From NCBI GenBank assembly GCA_963725615.1, contig CAVRZO010000019.1:1-64000 (forward strand): 64,000 nucleotides of DNA, in the 5' to 3' direction. The stretch comes from JAIQFF01 sp963725615 (GTDB taxonomy: Bacteria; Acidobacteriota; Terriglobia; Terriglobales; Acidobacteriaceae). The notes beneath the pieces were generated by a model that was given only the letters and a program-made list of their open reading frames with translations, had not been told where the DNA came from and did no database searches. This document shows positions 9,167-18,729 of the stretch, one piece after another. The position numbers were made by a program, and so were the translations under genes. Positions within the stretch are counted from its first letter, which is position 1, and each line of letters starts with the position of its first letter.

Positions 9167-10763
9167 TTGCGCAATCCGAAGCCCATAGTTCCGAAGCCCC
9201 AGTTCGGGACTCACGGTGCGGAACTGACCCCCGGAGAAGCTGAAACTCTTCTGGTGGATCTGGCTGCGGTATTTTTAGGAGACTCTGCACCGTTCGCCGC
9301 TTCAGCCCATACCAGCAAGGACGACGAAGAACAACTCCCCAACGTCTCCGCCACCTACCGAGCCCTGGTCGAACAGATTCCCGCCGTCGTTTTCATGGCC
9401 CATCTCGACCGTGGCATCGGCGAAGCCTACGTGAGTCCGCAGATTCAGGCGTCGCTGGGCTTTTCCCAGGCAGAATGGTTGGAAGATCCGATTCGCTGGT
9501 ACCAGCAGATCCATCCCGATGACAAGCAACGCTGGAGCGTCGAAGCGGCCCACATGTTTCTCTCCGGCACGCCGCTGCGTTCCGCCTATCGCGTTATGGC
9601 GCGGGACGGCCGGGTGGTGTGGTTTCACTGCGAAGCCAAGATGATCCGCCGCGCCGACGGTCGGCCGTGGTTTATCCATGGCGTCGGTTTTGACATAACG
9701 GAACTCAAGCGCACCGAAGAGGCGCTGCAGGAAGAACGCAATGTGGTCTCGGCGATTCTTCACACCGTGGGAGCTCTGGTCGTGGTTCTCGACCCCGAGG
9801 GCCGGATCGTCCGCTTCAATCGTGCTTGCGAGCAAACTGCTGGTTACTCATTTGCCGAGGTGAAGGGGAAATATTTCTGGGATCTGTGCGTGATTCCGGA
9901 GGAGGCCGAGCGTTTCAAGATCATCGTTGAGCAACTGCGCATGGATCACAACGCCAAGGACTATGAGACATCATGGGTCACGCGCGATGGCGCCCGACGG
10001 TTAATTGCGTGGTCGAGCACAGTCTCTACCGGGCGGAGATGGCGCGCCAGCGTACATTATCGCGACGGGCATTGACATTACCGAGCGCAAACGGCTGGAG
10101 AATGCGATCTTGGAAATCAGCGCCGACGAGCAGCGCCGGATTGGCCAGGACCTGCATGATGGCCTGGGCCAGCATCTGACCGGCATCGCCTTTATGAGCA
10201 AGGTGCAGGAACAAAAGTTGGCAGAGAAGGGACTGACGGAGGCTGCGGAAGCAGCCAGGATCGTCAAGCTGGTAAATGAAGCGATCAATAAAACGCGGGA
10301 ACTGGCCCACGGTCTGCTTCCGGTGGCGGCAGAATCGCAAGGCTTGATGTCGGCGCTCAAGCGATGGGCGGTTGAAGTGGAAGATGTCTTCAGCATCTCG
10401 TGCCAGTTCCGCTGCGAGAGTCCGGTGCTTATTCACGACGCCATCATGTCTACCCACTTGTATCGCATCGCCCAGGAGGCCGTGAATAATGCCATGCGTC
10501 ACGGACACGCCAGCGAAGTTGTCATCACTCTCTCGGCGGGCAACCGGCAGGGTTCGCTGATCATCGAAGACGATGGGTCGGGTCTACGCGAGACCTCTGC
10601 AAACCACTCCGGAATGGGCCTGCAAATCATGAATTACCGGGCGCGCATGATTGGCGGGTCGCTGACAGTACAGAGGGGCAAGACCCGCGGAACCAGGGTC
10701 AGGTGCGTCTTTCCTCTAACCGAGCAAAACGAGGCAGTGAAGCAGGCTACCTATGATCGCTAA
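9167..10763 (+). CDS. PAS-PAS histidine kinase of the NarX/DegS type, one frameshift
   Basis: Two PAS domains (about 9340-9720 and 9720-10080, each ending in a D-ITE phrase) are followed by a HisKA_3 dimerisation box (DEQRRIGQDLHDGLGQHL, with the phosphorylatable His) and a HATPase_c domain with NNAMRHG and DDGSGL. No membrane segment is visible, so it is a soluble sensor. One extra base near 10025 shifts the frame inside PAS2; removing it gives a continuous protein of 531 residues from TTG 9167. The true start is uncertain, as an ATG at 9139 lies in another frame. The gene sits between the two hydrogenase small-subunit genes and overlaps the response regulator start by 11 bases. A role in controlling the hydrogenase genes is a contextual inference. 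Confidence 0.82.
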
Positions 10764-11445
10764 TCACAACCATACGAATTCGACCACCAAGAAAAAGACT
10801 GTCTTCCTGGTTGACGATCACCCCATCGTGCGCCAAGGCCTGACGTTGCTCATCAATCAGGAACCCGATCTGGCGGTCTGTGGCCAGGCGGAAGAAATGT
10901 ACGCAGCGCTGCAGGCCATTCAGACTTTCAGACCCGACATCATGATTGTGGATATATCGCTCAATGGACCCGACGGCCTGGAGTTGCTGAAGAACATCAG
11001 GATGAAATATTCAGGGATGCCGGTGCTGATTCTTTCCATGCACGATGAAACGATTTATGCGGAAAGAGCGCTGCGGGCGGGAGCAAACGGCTACATCATG
11101 AAGCAGGAGGCGACGGAAAAAGTTTTGACCGCGTTGCGTCGGATTCTGGGCGGGGAAATATACGTGAGTGATCGTGTGGGAAACCATATGCTCCAGCATT
11201 ACGTTCGCGGTGCGAGCCTTTCCGCGCAATCGTCGGTTGCGGAACTTACCGACAGGGAACTGGAAGTCTTCCGGTTGATTGGGGAAGGGCATGGAACACG
11301 CCAGATCGCCGAGGAGCTCCATTTGAGCGTCAAGACTGTGGAGTCGTACCAGGCCCACATCAAAGAGAAATTATCTTTGCGCAGTGCGCGCGAATTGGTG
11401 CAGCACGCGATTCAGTGGACGGTGAGCGAGAAGAAAACTGCGTGA
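10753..11445 (+). CDS. NarL/FixJ-family response regulator
   Basis: 230 residues. The receiver domain begins VFLVDDHPIVRQGL, with the phospho-acceptor Asp in MIVDISLNGPDG and the conserved Lys in YIMKQEA. A LuxR-type helix-turn-helix follows: ELTDRELEVFRLIGEG through IAEELHLSVKTVESYQAHIKEKL. ATG 10753 overlaps the end of the kinase gene, so the pair is translated together. It is the likely output of the adjacent PAS kinase. The nearest downstream target is the second hydrogenase small-subunit gene, whose upstream region contains spaced TGATCT-type repeats that could be a binding site. Confidence 0.92.
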   Translation: MIANHNHTNSTTKKKTVFLVDDHPIVRQGLTLLINQEPDLAVCGQAEEMYAALQAIQTFRPDIMIVDISLNGPDGLELLKNIRMKYSGMPVLILSMHDETIYAERALRAGANGYIMKQEATEKVLTALRRILGGEIYVSDRVGNHMLQHYVRGASLSAQSSVAELTDRELEVFRLIGEGHGTRQIAEELHLSVKTVESYQAHIKEKLSLRSARELVQHAIQWTVSEKKTA

Positions 11446-11447
11446 CC

Positions 11448-11585
11448 GTGTAGGGCGGGCGGCCTCGCCCGCCGCTTTTGACTTTGACGTTAGCCCGTCA
11501 AGGTAAGCCCTGCGACGGCGAAAGCCCAAAACACGACCTTCAAAACCAACATCAACAGCGGCGGGCGAGGGTGCCCGCCCCACAC
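11448..11585. repeat. REPIN-like element A (two hairpin arms in inverted orientation)
   Basis: Left arm 11448-11475 and right arm 11558-11585 are inverted copies matching at about 24 of 28 positions. Each arm is itself a hairpin (stem GGCGGGCG/CGCCCGCC at 11454-11473; stem GGCGGGC/GCCCGCC at 11560-11579). It lies just after the response regulator stop and may also act as a terminator. Two further elements in this contig share this design. Confidence 0.75.
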
Positions 11586-11709
11586 GCCGGAAGTCGGGGA
11601 TTCCCCGATGCCTCCCAGCGTACTTCCATGGCGAAATAATTCAGGTTCCCTCCCCTTGAAACCACTTCGCAACAGGTTGATTCTACGGTTCGATCTGGAA
11701 TTCAGATTA

Positions 11710-11732
11710 CTGAGATCAGTTTTCTCAGATCA
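11710..11732. promoter_or_regulatory. Candidate regulator binding site upstream of the second small subunit
   Basis: On the minus strand the sequence reads TGATCTGAG, five bases, then TGATCTCAG, a direct repeat with 14-base spacing, ending 56 bases before the ATG at 11788. A weaker third copy abuts at 11701-11709. It could be an operator for the neighbouring response regulator. The recognition sequence of that regulator is unknown. Confidence 0.3.
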
Positions 11733-11787
11733 ACCATCTGCCTGGGAACAAGTATGCGAATAATTCGATTGAGAGGAGCATCCAGCT

Positions 11788-12852
<1,065 letters not shown>

Positions 12853-12900
12853 AAGCCTGGCCAACGCAGCCCTACTGAGAACGCAAAAGGAGCGATTACG

Positions 12901-14697
12901 ATGAGCACGATCACTGCACCCACCAAAGACGTTCCCAGCAAACCCCGGAATCTGGTGGAGATGAATTGGGACCCGATCACCCGCATCGTGGGCAGCCTGG
13001 GCATCTTTACCAAGATTGATTTCGATGCCAAGAAGGTGGCCGAGTGTCACAGCACCTCTTCCATCTTCCGCGGATACAGCATTTTCATGAAGGGAAAGGA
13101 TCCGCGCGATGCCCACTTCATCACCAGCCGCATCTGCGGCATCTGCGGCGACAACCATGCCACCTGCGCGACCTATGCGCAGAATATGGCGTTTGGCGTC
13201 AGGCCGCCGCACATCGCGGAGTGGATCGTCAACCTCGGCGAGGCTGCCGAGTACATGTTTGATCACAATATTTTCCAGGACAATCTGGTCGGCGTCGACT
13301 TCTGCGAGCAGATGGTGAAGGAAACCAATCCCAAGGTGTGGACGAAGGCGCAATCCACGGCGGCCCCGCACTCGAACGATCACGGCTTCAAGACCATTGC
13401 CGACATCATGACGGCGCTGAATCCCTTCACCGGCTCGTTCTATCTCGAAGCACTGCAGATGAGCCGCATGACGCGCGAGATGTTCTGCCTGATGGAAGGG
13501 CGCCACGTGCATCCTTCGACTCTGTATCCCGGCGGAGTCGGAACCGTGCCGACAGTGCAGCTTTTCACGGATTACATCGTCAGGCTCATGAAATACGTCG
13601 AGTTCATGAAGAAGGTGCTTCCGCTTCACGATGATCTGTTCGACTTCTTCTACCAGGCTCTGCCGGGCTATGAAGAGGTAGGACGCCGCCGGATCCTGCT
13701 GGGATGTTGGGGATCGTTCAATGACCCCGCGCATTGCGACTACACCTACAAGAATATGACGAACTGGGGTCGGAAGATGTTCGTCACACCGGGCGTCGTG
13801 GTTGACGGCCAGTTGGTCACGACCGACCTGGTTGACATTAACCTGAACATCCGCATTCTGCTGGGCAGTTCGTACTACGACGATTGGAAAAACGCCGAGA
13901 CTTTCGTGAAGACAGATCCGCTGGGAAATCCGGTGGACAAGAACCATCCCTGGAACCAGACCACAATACCGCGGCCGCAGAAACGCGACTTCGGCGGCAA
14001 GTACACCTGGGTCATGTCGCCGCGGTGGTTCGACAAGCGGACCGGCGATCACCTCGCGCTGGACACCGGCGGCGGCCCGATTGCCCGGCTCTGGGCGACG
14101 GCACTCGCCGGACTGGTGGACATCGGCTACATCAAGGCCACCGGCAAGAGCGTGAAGATTTACCTGCCGAAGACCATGTCCAAGCCCGAAGTCGAGTTCG
14201 AGTGGAAGATTCCGCAGTGGAGCAACGCCATCGAACGCGATCGTGCGCGCACTTACTTCCAGGCTTACGCGGCCGGGTGTGCCCTCCATTTCGCCGAGAA
14301 GGCGATGGAAGAACTTCACGCCGGCAAAACCAGGACCTGGTCGGATTTCAAAGTGCCGGAAGAGGCCATTGGATGCGGCTTCCATGAAGCGGTCCGTGGC
14401 GTGCTCTCGCATCATGTGGTGATCCGCAAGGGCAAGATTGCCAACTATCATCCCTATCCTCCAACTCCCTGGAATGCGAACCCGCGTGATATTTACGGCA
14501 CGCCGGGTCCGTATGAAGACGCGGTGCAGAACACGCCCATCTTCGAGGAGAATGGGCCGGATAAATTCAAGGGCATCGACATCATGCGGGCGGTGCGGAG
14601 TTTCGATCCCTGCTTGCCCTGTGGCGTCCACATGTACTTGGGTGGCGGGAAGGTGTTGAAGACCCACCACTCGCCGATGTTTGGCGTTCAGCCGTAG
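12901..14697 (+). CDS. hhyL: [NiFe]-hydrogenase large subunit, group 1h type
   Basis: 598 residues with AAAGGAG before ATG 12901. The N-terminal active-site motif is RICGICGDNHATCA (two Ni ligands plus His) and the C-terminal motif is DPCLPCGVH (the other two). After that His there are 21 more residues (MYLGGGK to GVQP), consistent with the peptide removed by a maturation protease; a candidate protease is encoded at 17643-18488. It oxidises H2 at the NiFe(CN)2CO site built by the HypABCDEF proteins encoded downstream. Group 1h enzymes have high affinity and oxygen tolerance and let dormant soil bacteria live on atmospheric H2. The group 1h assignment rests on the small-subunit signatures and the accessory genes. 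Confidence 0.96.
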   Translation: MSTITAPTKDVPSKPRNLVEMNWDPITRIVGSLGIFTKIDFDAKKVAECHSTSSIFRGYSIFMKGKDPRDAHFITSRICGICGDNHATCATYAQNMAFGVRPPHIAEWIVNLGEAAEYMFDHNIFQDNLVGVDFCEQMVKETNPKVWTKAQSTAAPHSNDHGFKTIADIMTALNPFTGSFYLEALQMSRMTREMFCLMEGRHVHPSTLYPGGVGTVPTVQLFTDYIVRLMKYVEFMKKVLPLHDDLFDFFYQALPGYEEVGRRRILLGCWGSFNDPAHCDYTYKNMTNWGRKMFVTPGVVVDGQLVTTDLVDINLNIRILLGSSYYDDWKNAETFVKTDPLGNPVDKNHPWNQTTIPRPQKRDFGGKYTWVMSPRWFDKRTGDHLALDTGGGPIARLWATALAGLVDIGYIKATGKSVKIYLPKTMSKPEVEFEWKIPQWSNAIERDRARTYFQAYAAGCALHFAEKAMEELHAGKTRTWSDFKVPEEAIGCGFHEAVRGVLSHHVVIRKGKIANYHPYPPTPWNANPRDIYGTPGPYEDAVQNTPIFEENGPDKFKGIDIMRAVRSFDPCLPCGVHMYLGGGKVLKTHHSPMFGVQP

Positions 14698-14781
14698 TCG
14701 AGCAGGACATTTCGAGGAGTGAGGGTTACAATCGTGGCCTTCACTCCTCGCGGTTTCTTAGAAGGATGTGCCCGAGACACT

Positions 14782-15348
14782 ATGCGCGATGACAAGGACT
14801 TCCAGGTCAAGGTTCAACGGATCGGCGAACTAGTCGCTGAATTGGAAAACATTGCGGACCCGGAGTCCCGGGCCAGCGCGAAAGCTTTGGTGCAATTGCT
14901 GCTCGACCTGCATGCCATGGGTTTGGAGCGGGCGCTGGAAATCGTCGCGAAAAACGACGAGGCAGGGCAGCGCATCATCGACGATCTGGGGCGCGATCCT
15001 CTGGTCAGCAGCCTCCTGGTCCTTTATGGCCTTCACCCGCTCGATTTCGAGGGCCGCGTCGCACAGGCGGTGGAGAGAGTTCAGCCGCGGGTGCGCAAAG
15101 GCGGAGGCGAACTGGAGTTGCTCGGCATTGAAGGCGGCACGGTCCGGCTGCAGATTCAAGTTACCGGACACGCATGTGGTTCGACGGGAAAGACTCTGAA
15201 GGCAATGGTGGAGGATGCCCTGTACGAGGCTGCGCCGGATATGAACCGTCTGCTGATCGAGGGATTGGAAGAGCCGGCGGGCTCATCCGGTTTTGTGCCT
15301 CTGGGTAAGCTGGGCAGCGCAATCGCAGCTGCTTCGGTGCAGGAATAA
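14782..15348 (+). CDS. NifU C-terminal-like Fe-S protein of the hydrogenase operon
   Basis: 188 residues from ATG 14782; a GTG at 14719 would add 21 residues. The N-terminal half is helical with no known motif. The C-terminal half (GGGELELLGIEGGTVRLQI then TGHACGSTGKTLKAMVEDAL) matches the NifU/Nfu scaffold domain. In that family the cluster-binding motif is CxxC, but here only the first Cys is present (CGST). Similar NifU-like genes accompany group 1h hydrogenases and are presumed to help Fe-S assembly or electron transfer. Loss of the second Cys is unusual and is not explained by a simple frameshift, since the frame is open throughout. Confidence 0.75.
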   Translation: MRDDKDFQVKVQRIGELVAELENIADPESRASAKALVQLLLDLHAMGLERALEIVAKNDEAGQRIIDDLGRDPLVSSLLVLYGLHPLDFEGRVAQAVERVQPRVRKGGGELELLGIEGGTVRLQIQVTGHACGSTGKTLKAMVEDALYEAAPDMNRLLIEGLEEPAGSSGFVPLGKLGSAIAAASVQE

Positions 15349-15364
15349 CGATCGTGAGCCGATA

Positions 15365-16025
15365 ATGGACCTGGGCCAGCCCGGATACGAAAATGCTTTT
15401 GGAGCGCTGCGCCAGTTTGTGCGGCGCAAGCGCGACGTAGAACGCTGTGAACTGTGCAGCGCCGAAGTTGGGACCAATCACTCCCATCTGATTGAACCGG
15501 GCACGCGCAAACTGCTGTGCGCTTGTGATCCGTGTTCCATCCTGTTCAGCGCGATGGGCGCGAAATACAAACGCGTTCCCCGTCGTGTACTTTCCCTGGC
15601 AAATTTCCATCTCTCCGATGGCCAATGGGAGAGCCTGATGGTCCCCATTAACATGGTTTTCTTCTTCCGTAGCACGCCCGATGCCAGGGTCGTGGCTTTT
15701 TATCCCAGCCCCGCCGGCGCGACGGAATCGTTGTTGGAGCTTGAGACCTGGCAGGAGATCGAAGATGCGAACCCCATCATTAAGGACATGGAATCTGATG
15801 TTGAAGCCCTGCTGGTGAACCGGGTGGGACATGCTCGCGGGTTTGGTGCAGCCCGAGTACTATGTGCTTCCTATCGACGAATGCTACAAGCTGGTTGGCT
15901 TGATCCGCGCCCATTGGAAGGGGCTGTCCGGCGGGAGCGAGGTCTGGCAGGAGATCGGCAAGTTTTTCGACGTCGCTCAAACAACGGGCAACCGTAGTAG
16001 GAGAAGAAGCCCGTGCCTGACCTGA
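15365..16025 (+). CDS. DUF5947 family hydrogenase-linked protein, one frameshift
   Basis: 219 residues after removing one extra G in the G-run at 15839-15841. The N-terminal half has a metal-site-like pattern (CELC, then HSH, then CACDPC), resembling a rubredoxin or zinc-ribbon knuckle. The C-terminal half reads LVQPEYYVLPIDECYKLVG through KGLSGGSEVWQEIG. DUF5947 proteins are recurrent companions of group 1h hydrogenase genes; their function is unknown. Uncorrected, the gene would end at 15997 with a nonsense tail. Corrected, it ends at 16025 and overlaps the next gene by 13 bases, consistent with translational coupling seen throughout this operon. Confidence 0.7.
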
Positions 16026-16660
16026 GTTTCAAAATCGAGAAGGCGGAAGCGCAACGCTTCGCGGCAGCTCCAACGCTGCTGTTCAAGCTGGCTATTACCA
16101 ACAATGCCGCGAATGAAACCGTGCACTCGGTGGCCTTGCGTTGCCAGATTCAGCTGGAAGTGACGCGGCGGCAATACAGCGGCGAGGACCAGGCCAGGAT
16201 GCGCGACCTCTTTGGCGAACCGGAGCGCTGGAGTCAGACGCTGAAGAACATGCTGTGGACGCACGCCAGCGTGGTAGCGCCCGCGTTTCAGGACAGCATC
16301 GTGGTGGATCTTCCGGTGCCATGCACTTTCGATTTCAATGTGGCGTCAACGAAATACTTTCATGGTCTGGCCGATGGCGACGTGCCTTTGAATTTTCTCT
16401 TCAGCGGAACGGTGTTCTACGCCGATGGTGAAGGAGCGTTGCAAGTCACGCCCATTCCCTGGGACAAAGAGGCCCGCTTCCGCCTGCCGGTTAGAGCGTG
16501 GAACGAGATGATGGATATTTACTATCCCAACAGCGCCTGGCTATGTTTGCGCCGGGATGTTTTCGAGCGGCTGTATCAATACAAGGTGGCGCACGGAATC
16601 CCCACCTGGGAGCAGGTGCTGGAGAAGATGCTTCCGGCGGAAGAAGAAGTGACGCGATGA
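16013..16660 (+). CDS. DUF6084 family hydrogenase-linked protein
   Basis: 215 residues from GTG 16013, with AGGAGAAG upstream. It begins MPDLSFKIEKAEAQRFAAAPTLLFKLAITN, a beta-rich start, and has alternating hydrophobic strands through the first 130 residues. No catalytic or metal motif is visible and there is no signal peptide. DUF6084 proteins recur in group 1h hydrogenase operons next to DUF5947. The stop overlaps the following ATG in an ATGA. Role is unknown; a chaperone or structural partner in subunit assembly would fit the context. Confidence 0.7.
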   Translation: MPDLSFKIEKAEAQRFAAAPTLLFKLAITNNAANETVHSVALRCQIQLEVTRRQYSGEDQARMRDLFGEPERWSQTLKNMLWTHASVVAPAFQDSIVVDLPVPCTFDFNVASTKYFHGLADGDVPLNFLFSGTVFYADGEGALQVTPIPWDKEARFRLPVRAWNEMMDIYYPNSAWLCLRRDVFERLYQYKVAHGIPTWEQVLEKMLPAEEEVTR

Positions 16661-17646
16661 ATAGGAAATCCATCGACGCAATCGCCAACGCGGTGCTTTA
16701 CGAGGGATACATGCTCTATCCTTATCGACCCTCTTCGGTAAAAAATCGTCAGCGCTTTAATTTTGGCGTGCTTTATCCCAGAGCCTACAGCGAGGCGCAG
16801 TCCGGTTCCGATGCCTGGCGCAACCAGACGGAGTGCCTGGTTGAAGGCTCCTCGCTGACCGCGATCGAGATCAAAGTCGAGTTTCTGAAATTGGTGGCGC
16901 GAGCGACCCCCTCGCAAGAGTCGAATGGCAGCGCCCAGACGTCCACGCCGTGGCAGGAAGCGATCGAATGTGGCGTCACGGTTCCTGTGAGCACGCTTAG
17001 CGCGCTGGAATCCAAACCTATTAGTTGGCCGTTCAGTTTTCCCGCGCGCCGGGATGTCGAAGCTTTGCCGGACGGACAGGTTGTGCGTACCCAGGAGTCA
17101 GTTCGAGGGACAGTTCGGATCACCGCGGAGTCGGTCAAGAACGACCTGTACAAGGTTACTGTCATTTTCGAAAACCTGACCGCGATCGACGGTGGCGAAG
17201 AATCGCGCGATCAGGCCCTCATGCGATCTTTGGTTTCGGCACATACTCTGCTGGGTGTGACGGATGGCCGCTTTGTGTCTTTACTCGATCCCCCGGAAGA
17301 ACTTGCGGAGGTAGCCGCGAGTTGCCGCAATATCGGAACCTGGCCAGTATTGGTAGGTGCTGAGGGCGATCGCGACACCATGCTTTCCTCTCCCATCATT
17401 CTCTACGACTATCCTCAAATCGCACCGGAAAGCCCCGGCGACTTGTTCGATGGGACCGAGATTGACGAAATTCTTGCGCTCCGCATCATGACCATGACCG
17501 ATGCCGAGAAACACGAGATGCGTCATTCCGATGAGCGCGCCCGCAAAATGCTCGAACGAACGGAGAACTTGCCGATGGAGCATCTGATGAAGCTCCATGG
17601 GACACTGCGCGAATTGCGTCCCATGGAGGACGAGGAGACGCCATGA
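16657..17646 (+). CDS. Hydrogenase-operon protein of unknown function, 329 residues
   Basis: It overlaps both neighbours by ATGA junctions, so it belongs to the translationally coupled block DUF5947-DUF6084-this-protease. It starts MNRKSIDAIANAVLYEGYMLYPYRPSSVKNR, and contains NFGVLYPRAYSEAQ, an ENLTAIDGGEESRDQALMRS region, SPIILYDYPQIAPESPGDLF and a helical C-terminus rich in acidic residues. No cysteine motif, signal peptide or membrane span is visible. I do not recognise a named domain, although similar proteins appear in other group 1h clusters. A role in maturation or assembly of the hydrogenase is inferred only from position. Confidence 0.65.
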   Translation: MNRKSIDAIANAVLYEGYMLYPYRPSSVKNRQRFNFGVLYPRAYSEAQSGSDAWRNQTECLVEGSSLTAIEIKVEFLKLVARATPSQESNGSAQTSTPWQEAIECGVTVPVSTLSALESKPISWPFSFPARRDVEALPDGQVVRTQESVRGTVRITAESVKNDLYKVTVIFENLTAIDGGEESRDQALMRSLVSAHTLLGVTDGRFVSLLDPPEELAEVAASCRNIGTWPVLVGAEGDRDTMLSSPIILYDYPQIAPESPGDLFDGTEIDEILALRIMTMTDAEKHEMRHSDERARKMLERTENLPMEHLMKLHGTLRELRPMEDEETP

Positions 17647-18488
17647 ACGAATGGGAGTGGCAGCTCCTCGAAGACAAGAAGCCGTTAGATGGTCTGTGCA
17701 TCGACGGAACTGCCGTAAAGCGGGGGAGCCGGGTGCGGCTGCGGCCGAAGCCGGGCGGCGATATCATGGATATCGCGCTGGCGGGGAGAACCGCAATCAT
17801 TGAAGGGGTCGAGCAAGACTACGAGGGCAAAGTTCATGTCTGTGTGGTCGTCGATGACGATCCGGGACGCGATATCGGACTGATGCGGCAGCCGGGACAT
17901 CGTTTCTTTTTCGACGCGGAAGAAGTCGAGCCTCTGGGCGAAGAGGTTGACGGTGGAGTTAGCCAATCAGCCAGGCCGAGGATTCTTATCGCCGGAATCG
18001 GTAACATTTTTCTGGGCGACGATGCTTTTGGAGTGGAGGTTGCCCGGCGCCTGTCAACCCGCGAGTTGCCGCCTCACGTTCGCGTGACTGACTTCGGTAT
18101 CCGCGGCTATGACCTGGCGTACGCTTTGCTGGATGGATACGAAACCACCATTCTGATTGATGCTTGTCCGCGGGGCGAGCCTGCGGGCACGTTGTACGTG
18201 ATTGAGCCGGATCTGGAGAACCTGGGTGGACCGGAAGAGGGTGCGGTAGAAGCTCACAGCATGAATCCGCTGAATGTGCTGCGCCTGGCTCAATCCATGG
18301 GTGGGCGGTTGAAGCGAATCCTGTTGGTGGGGTGCGAACCGGGAACGCTTGGTCCGGAAGAAGGCCAGATGGGATTGAGTGAGCCGATTGAGGCGGCTGT
18401 CGACGAAGCGGTGACGTTGGTCGAGGCGCTGGTCGGCAAGATACTGAGCGGAGATGAAGGTAGTTCCACAATAAACGACTTAAAGTGA
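17643..18488 (+). CDS. Hydrogenase maturation protease fused to an N-terminal domain
   Basis: Residues 110-281 are a HupD/HyaD-type endopeptidase: ILIAGIGNIFLGDDAFGVEV carries the conserved GxGN and DD-G-G motif, with DFGIRGYDLAYAL, ILIDACPRGEPAGTL and SMNPLNVLRLA following. These enzymes bind the nickel-loaded large subunit and remove its C-terminal tail. The preceding ~100 residues (GLCIDGTAVKRGSRVRLRPK, then VVDDDPGRDIGLMRQPGHRF) form a small beta-rich domain that ordinary HupD proteases of about 160 residues lack. The ATG overlaps the stop of the preceding gene. The expected substrate is the 21-residue extension of the large subunit. The fused domain may recognise this enzyme class; that is inference. 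Confidence 0.88.
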   Translation: MNEWEWQLLEDKKPLDGLCIDGTAVKRGSRVRLRPKPGGDIMDIALAGRTAIIEGVEQDYEGKVHVCVVVDDDPGRDIGLMRQPGHRFFFDAEEVEPLGEEVDGGVSQSARPRILIAGIGNIFLGDDAFGVEVARRLSTRELPPHVRVTDFGIRGYDLAYALLDGYETTILIDACPRGEPAGTLYVIEPDLENLGGPEEGAVEAHSMNPLNVLRLAQSMGGRLKRILLVGCEPGTLGPEEGQMGLSEPIEAAVDEAVTLVEALVGKILSGDEGSSTINDLK

Positions 18489-18500
18489 GAGGAGCCTGCC

Positions 18501-18713
18501 GTGGCCATGGAATTCTCTGAAAGCGCGAACCACTCCGGAAGCGACAAGGACACGCTGTACATGCTTGGGGGAGCAGCCTTGATTGTGTTTGGGACCGGGC
18601 TGATCCTCTCTAACCCCTTGGTGAGACGCTACCTGGGACAACTGGGAGTCGGCAATCTGATGCAGGCGGCTTTGCCTGATGTCGATCGCTATCTCAAATT
18701 ACGGAACATGTAA
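18501..18713 (+). CDS. 70-residue single-span membrane protein, paralogue of the 7767 protein
   Basis: It starts at GTG 18501 or ATG 18507 after a GAGAGGAG ribosome-binding site. A polar N-terminus (EFSESANHSGSDKDT) is followed by one helix (LYMLGGAALIVFGTGLILS) and a tail ending LPDVDRYLKLRNM. The tail shares the RYLK-x-x-x-M ending with the 39-residue protein upstream of the first small subunit. It lies between the protease and YceI genes in the hydrogenase operon. As neither small subunit has its own membrane anchor, a membrane-tethering or quinone-coupling role is plausible but untested. Confidence 0.72.
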   Translation: MAMEFSESANHSGSDKDTLYMLGGAALIVFGTGLILSNPLVRRYLGQLGVGNLMQAALPDVDRYLKLRNM

Positions 18714-18729
18714 GGGCCCGGACGAAGGA

